This document shows, in pieces, positions 62,284 to 64,000 of a DNA stretch of 64,000 nt. A model generated the notes under the pieces. It had not been told where the DNA came from. It saw nothing but the letters and a program-made list of their open reading frames with translations, and searched no databases. Positions within the stretch are counted from its first letter, which is position 1, and every line of letters starts with the position of its first letter. This DNA is from Acidobacteriota bacterium (GTDB taxonomy: Bacteria; Acidobacteriota; Vicinamibacteria; Vicinamibacterales; CAVVIG01). A program made the translations under genes and the position numbers. The stretch lies in contig JACPZW010000055.1 of assembly GCA_016195265.1 (NCBI GenBank), positions 62,001-126,000 on the forward strand, written 5' to 3'.

Positions 62284-62428
62284 CGATTCTCCTTGTTGCC
62301 GCTGAGTATAAACTCAAGGGCCATGTTCGATGCGGACAGCTGTACACGATGCTCGGCGTGCTGGACGTGCCGACGCCGCCACTCTACGGGATGACCGCCG
62401 CCCAGGTGCAGAGCCGGTCGAGGGTGTG

Positions 62429-63814
62429 ATGGGGCCGGCGGAACAGGTGGGGCTGGGAGGCCAGGCCGGGCGGGTGGGGATATCGGCGTGGGTCGTCGCC
62501 GCCGTTCTGCTTGCCGGCGCCGGCCGTTTCGCGTACTCCCTCACCGCGTCGAGTCAGGGATGGTCTGGCCAGACCTACATGGAACTGGTCTACGCGATCG
62601 GCGACAGCCCGAGCGTGCGCGCGACGGCAGGCGGCGCGGCGGCGAGCGGCGGGGCCGAGCGGCGCTGGGGACCGCTGTTCGCGCTCATGATGCGTGGCGC
62701 GACGCGTCTCAGCCCGTCGGCGACGGCGCTTCGCGTTTCCCTGCGGCTCCTGCTCACGCTGGTCTATGGTGCCACCGTCTTGCTCTTGTACCGGTTGTCA
62801 CTCGACGCGGCCCCGGGCGCGTCCGCCGTTCGACGCTACGCGCTCGTCTTTCTGTGCTGCCAGTCCACGGCCGCCATCTACGCGATCGCCAACGGCATGG
62901 GCGAAGGCATCACGGCGTTCGGCGTGGTCGCGCACTTCTACTGTTTCGTCAGGAAACGGTACGCGCTGGCCGCGGTGCTGATCTGCGGCAGCATCTACTT
63001 CAAACTCTTCCCGATCGTGTTTCTCTTCCCGTACGTGGCGTTCTCGCTGCTGTCCCGCGATCACCGGCGCTACAGCCTGTACGTGCTGATGAGTCTGGCG
63101 GGATTGGCCGCGATCGCCGTTCCCGTTTCGGGCTGGACGTACGGGTTCTTCTACCCGCTGTCGATGGTCCGCGACGTGTTGGCCGATCCGCGCGTGATTC
63201 CCGTCCGCAGCAAGGAAGTGTTCGGGCTGTTCTTTCTCGTGGAACGGCTCACCACGTCGTTCGCCGTCGCGGCCCCGCTTCCGGATCCGGGCGCGATACG
63301 GGTCCTCGCCCGGGTGTTTACGGCGCTGCTCGTCGTCACGACCGCGGCCAGCGCGGTGGTGCTGAAGAAGTACGAACGCGCCTGGAACGATGGCGCCGGA
63401 AAGCGACGGGACGCGCTCCTCGTCTTTCAGAGCGCGATCGGACTGGCGATCGTGTCGTGCTCGCTGGACGTGTCGGTCGCGCACCTGCTGCCGATCATGG
63501 TCAGCCTCTACGCGCCGCTGCTGCTGGGCCTGGAGTCGGCCGCCGCGTTCGTTCTCTTCGGCGCCGGGATGCTGCTGGTGGGCAACCTGATCCCGCTGTC
63601 GATCGTGCTGCATGCGCTGCCGCTCGCCTGGCTGGACCGGCTCGCCGGCAACGTGCCCGCGGATCTCATCCCGCTCGAGAAATTCCTGTGGTATCAAATC
63701 CCGCTGGCCGGCGTGTACTGCCTCGGCGCCGCGGGGCTCCTTCATCGGTGTCGCGATGTGAAAGCCTGGCGCAGGTCTCCGCGCGCTCGCTACTCACACG
63801 TGATGCGCACCTGA
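62429..63814 (+). CDS. Polytopic membrane protein, glycosyltransferase-87/DUF2029-like
   Basis: A 461-residue integral membrane protein with about 10-12 helices, start ATG 62429 with GAGGG upstream. Sequence features such as YKLFPIVFLFPYVAFSLL (here FKLFPIVFLFPYVAFSLLSR) recall polyprenyl-phosphate-mannose-dependent glycosyltransferases (DUF2029/GT87), which have the aliphatic K-x-x-P motif. The catalytic Asp in the first loop is not clear to me, so the assignment is tentative. It ends 24 bases into the convergent small gene at 63790. Confidence 0.65.
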   Translation: MGPAEQVGLGGQAGRVGISAWVVAAVLLAGAGRFAYSLTASSQGWSGQTYMELVYAIGDSPSVRATAGGAAASGGAERRWGPLFALMMRGATRLSPSATALRVSLRLLLTLVYGATVLLLYRLSLDAAPGASAVRRYALVFLCCQSTAAIYAIANGMGEGITAFGVVAHFYCFVRKRYALAAVLICGSIYFKLFPIVFLFPYVAFSLLSRDHRRYSLYVLMSLAGLAAIAVPVSGWTYGFFYPLSMVRDVLADPRVIPVRSKEVFGLFFLVERLTTSFAVAAPLPDPGAIRVLARVFTALLVVTTAASAVVLKKYERAWNDGAGKRRDALLVFQSAIGLAIVSCSLDVSVAHLLPIMVSLYAPLLLGLESAAAFVLFGAGMLLVGNLIPLSIVLHALPLAWLDRLAGNVPADLIPLEKFLWYQIPLAGVYCLGAAGLLHRCRDVKAWRRSPRARYSHVMRT

Positions 63815-63978
63815 TCCGTGCCGTCGTCCATTTCGATCTTGACCTCTTCCATGTCCTTGAGCAGCGACTCGAACGCGGGGCCGTCGAGCTGCGACAGATC
63901 GAGATCGAAACCACGCTCGCGCATCTTCCGCGCGGCGTGATCGCCGGCAAACGCCGCGACGATCGCGCCCAGTCGCAT
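63790..63978 (-). CDS. Small acidic conserved-type protein, possibly partial
   Basis: 62 codons from ATG 63978 to the stop at 63790: helical HAARKMRERGFDLDLSQLDGPAFESLLKDMEE then a beta strand VKIEMDDGTDQVRITCE. The frame is open to the window edge (IAVVKGG), so the true start may lie outside. No family recognised. It overlaps the 3' end of the membrane protein by 25 bases, tail to tail. Confidence 0.55.
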   Translation of the reverse strand: MRLGAIVAAFAGDHAARKMRERGFDLDLSQLDGPAFESLLKDMEEVKIEMDDGTDQVRITCE

Positions 63979-64000
63979 GCCGCCTTTGACGACGGCGATC

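Noticed and set aside
62318-62428. Possible C-terminal gene remnant before the membrane protein (frame reading LYTMLGVLDVPTPPLYGMT)
   Set aside because: The peptide looks coding-like, but I cannot match it to a family and there is no start; too little to annotate.

Overview
The window is GC-rich bacterial chromosome, dense in genes. It most resembles Acidobacteriota, perhaps class Vicinamibacteria. The reasons are two ~1000-residue TonB-dependent receptors with an N-terminal carboxypeptidase-regulatory domain, paired PQQ dehydrogenases, Tat-exported amidohydrolases, several multiheme or monoheme c-type cytochromes, and sigma-54 activators placed next to efflux operons. This is inferred from gene content; there is no rRNA in the window.

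Layout. Bases 1-19.5 kb are a nearly all-plus catabolic block: penicillin-acylase-like hydrolase (cut by the window edge), TonB receptor, metallo-beta-lactamase-fold hydrolase, two amidohydrolases, two PQQ dehydrogenases around a small cytochrome, an M24 peptidase-like protein, a 2-hydroxyacid dehydrogenase, an HMGL/LeuA-like enzyme, a zinc alcohol dehydrogenase, an MFS transporter and a tannase/feruloyl-esterase-like protein. Bases 19.8-25.9 kb hold a CoA-transferase, an octaheme cytochrome and a copper-monooxygenase/cytochrome protein. Bases 25.9-36.6 kb hold a second TonB receptor, a three-gene operon ending in a probable selenoprotein, two ECF sigma factors (one with an anti-sigma factor), small secreted proteins and a DUF3179 protein. 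A tRNA-Arg and a decayed tRNA copy lie at 36.8-37.0 kb. Bases 37-43.8 kb hold RluA-type pseudouridine synthase, amidohydrolase, FMN hydroxyacid oxidase, endonuclease/exonuclease/phosphatase and a patch of broken genes. Bases 43.8-61.5 kb hold two efflux systems, each beside a GAF-AAA-Fis sigma-54 activator.

Most notable. (1) A redoxin gene at 28881-29972 (minus) is interrupted by one in-frame TGA exactly where the first active-site Cys belongs. A perfect 7-bp hairpin starts 14 nt after it, as expected for selenocysteine insertion. (2) A sigma-54 activator stands upstream of an Os1348/NHLP-like small protein, a MacB-like ABC transporter, an HlyD adaptor and a TolC channel, with a good -24/-12 promoter and palindromes between activator and operon. 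(3) In the second efflux system the RND pump and the TolC channel are one polypeptide, and the adaptor carries an N-terminal STAS domain.

A second theme is decay. Many genes are cut by deletions that leave stubs or joined fragments (7.8, 18.5, 19.6, 31.4, 34.9, 36.7, 42.8, 43.1 and 43.45 kb), next to REPIN-like palindromes and heptamer repeats. Whether these are real deletions or assembly joins cannot be decided from the sequence alone.
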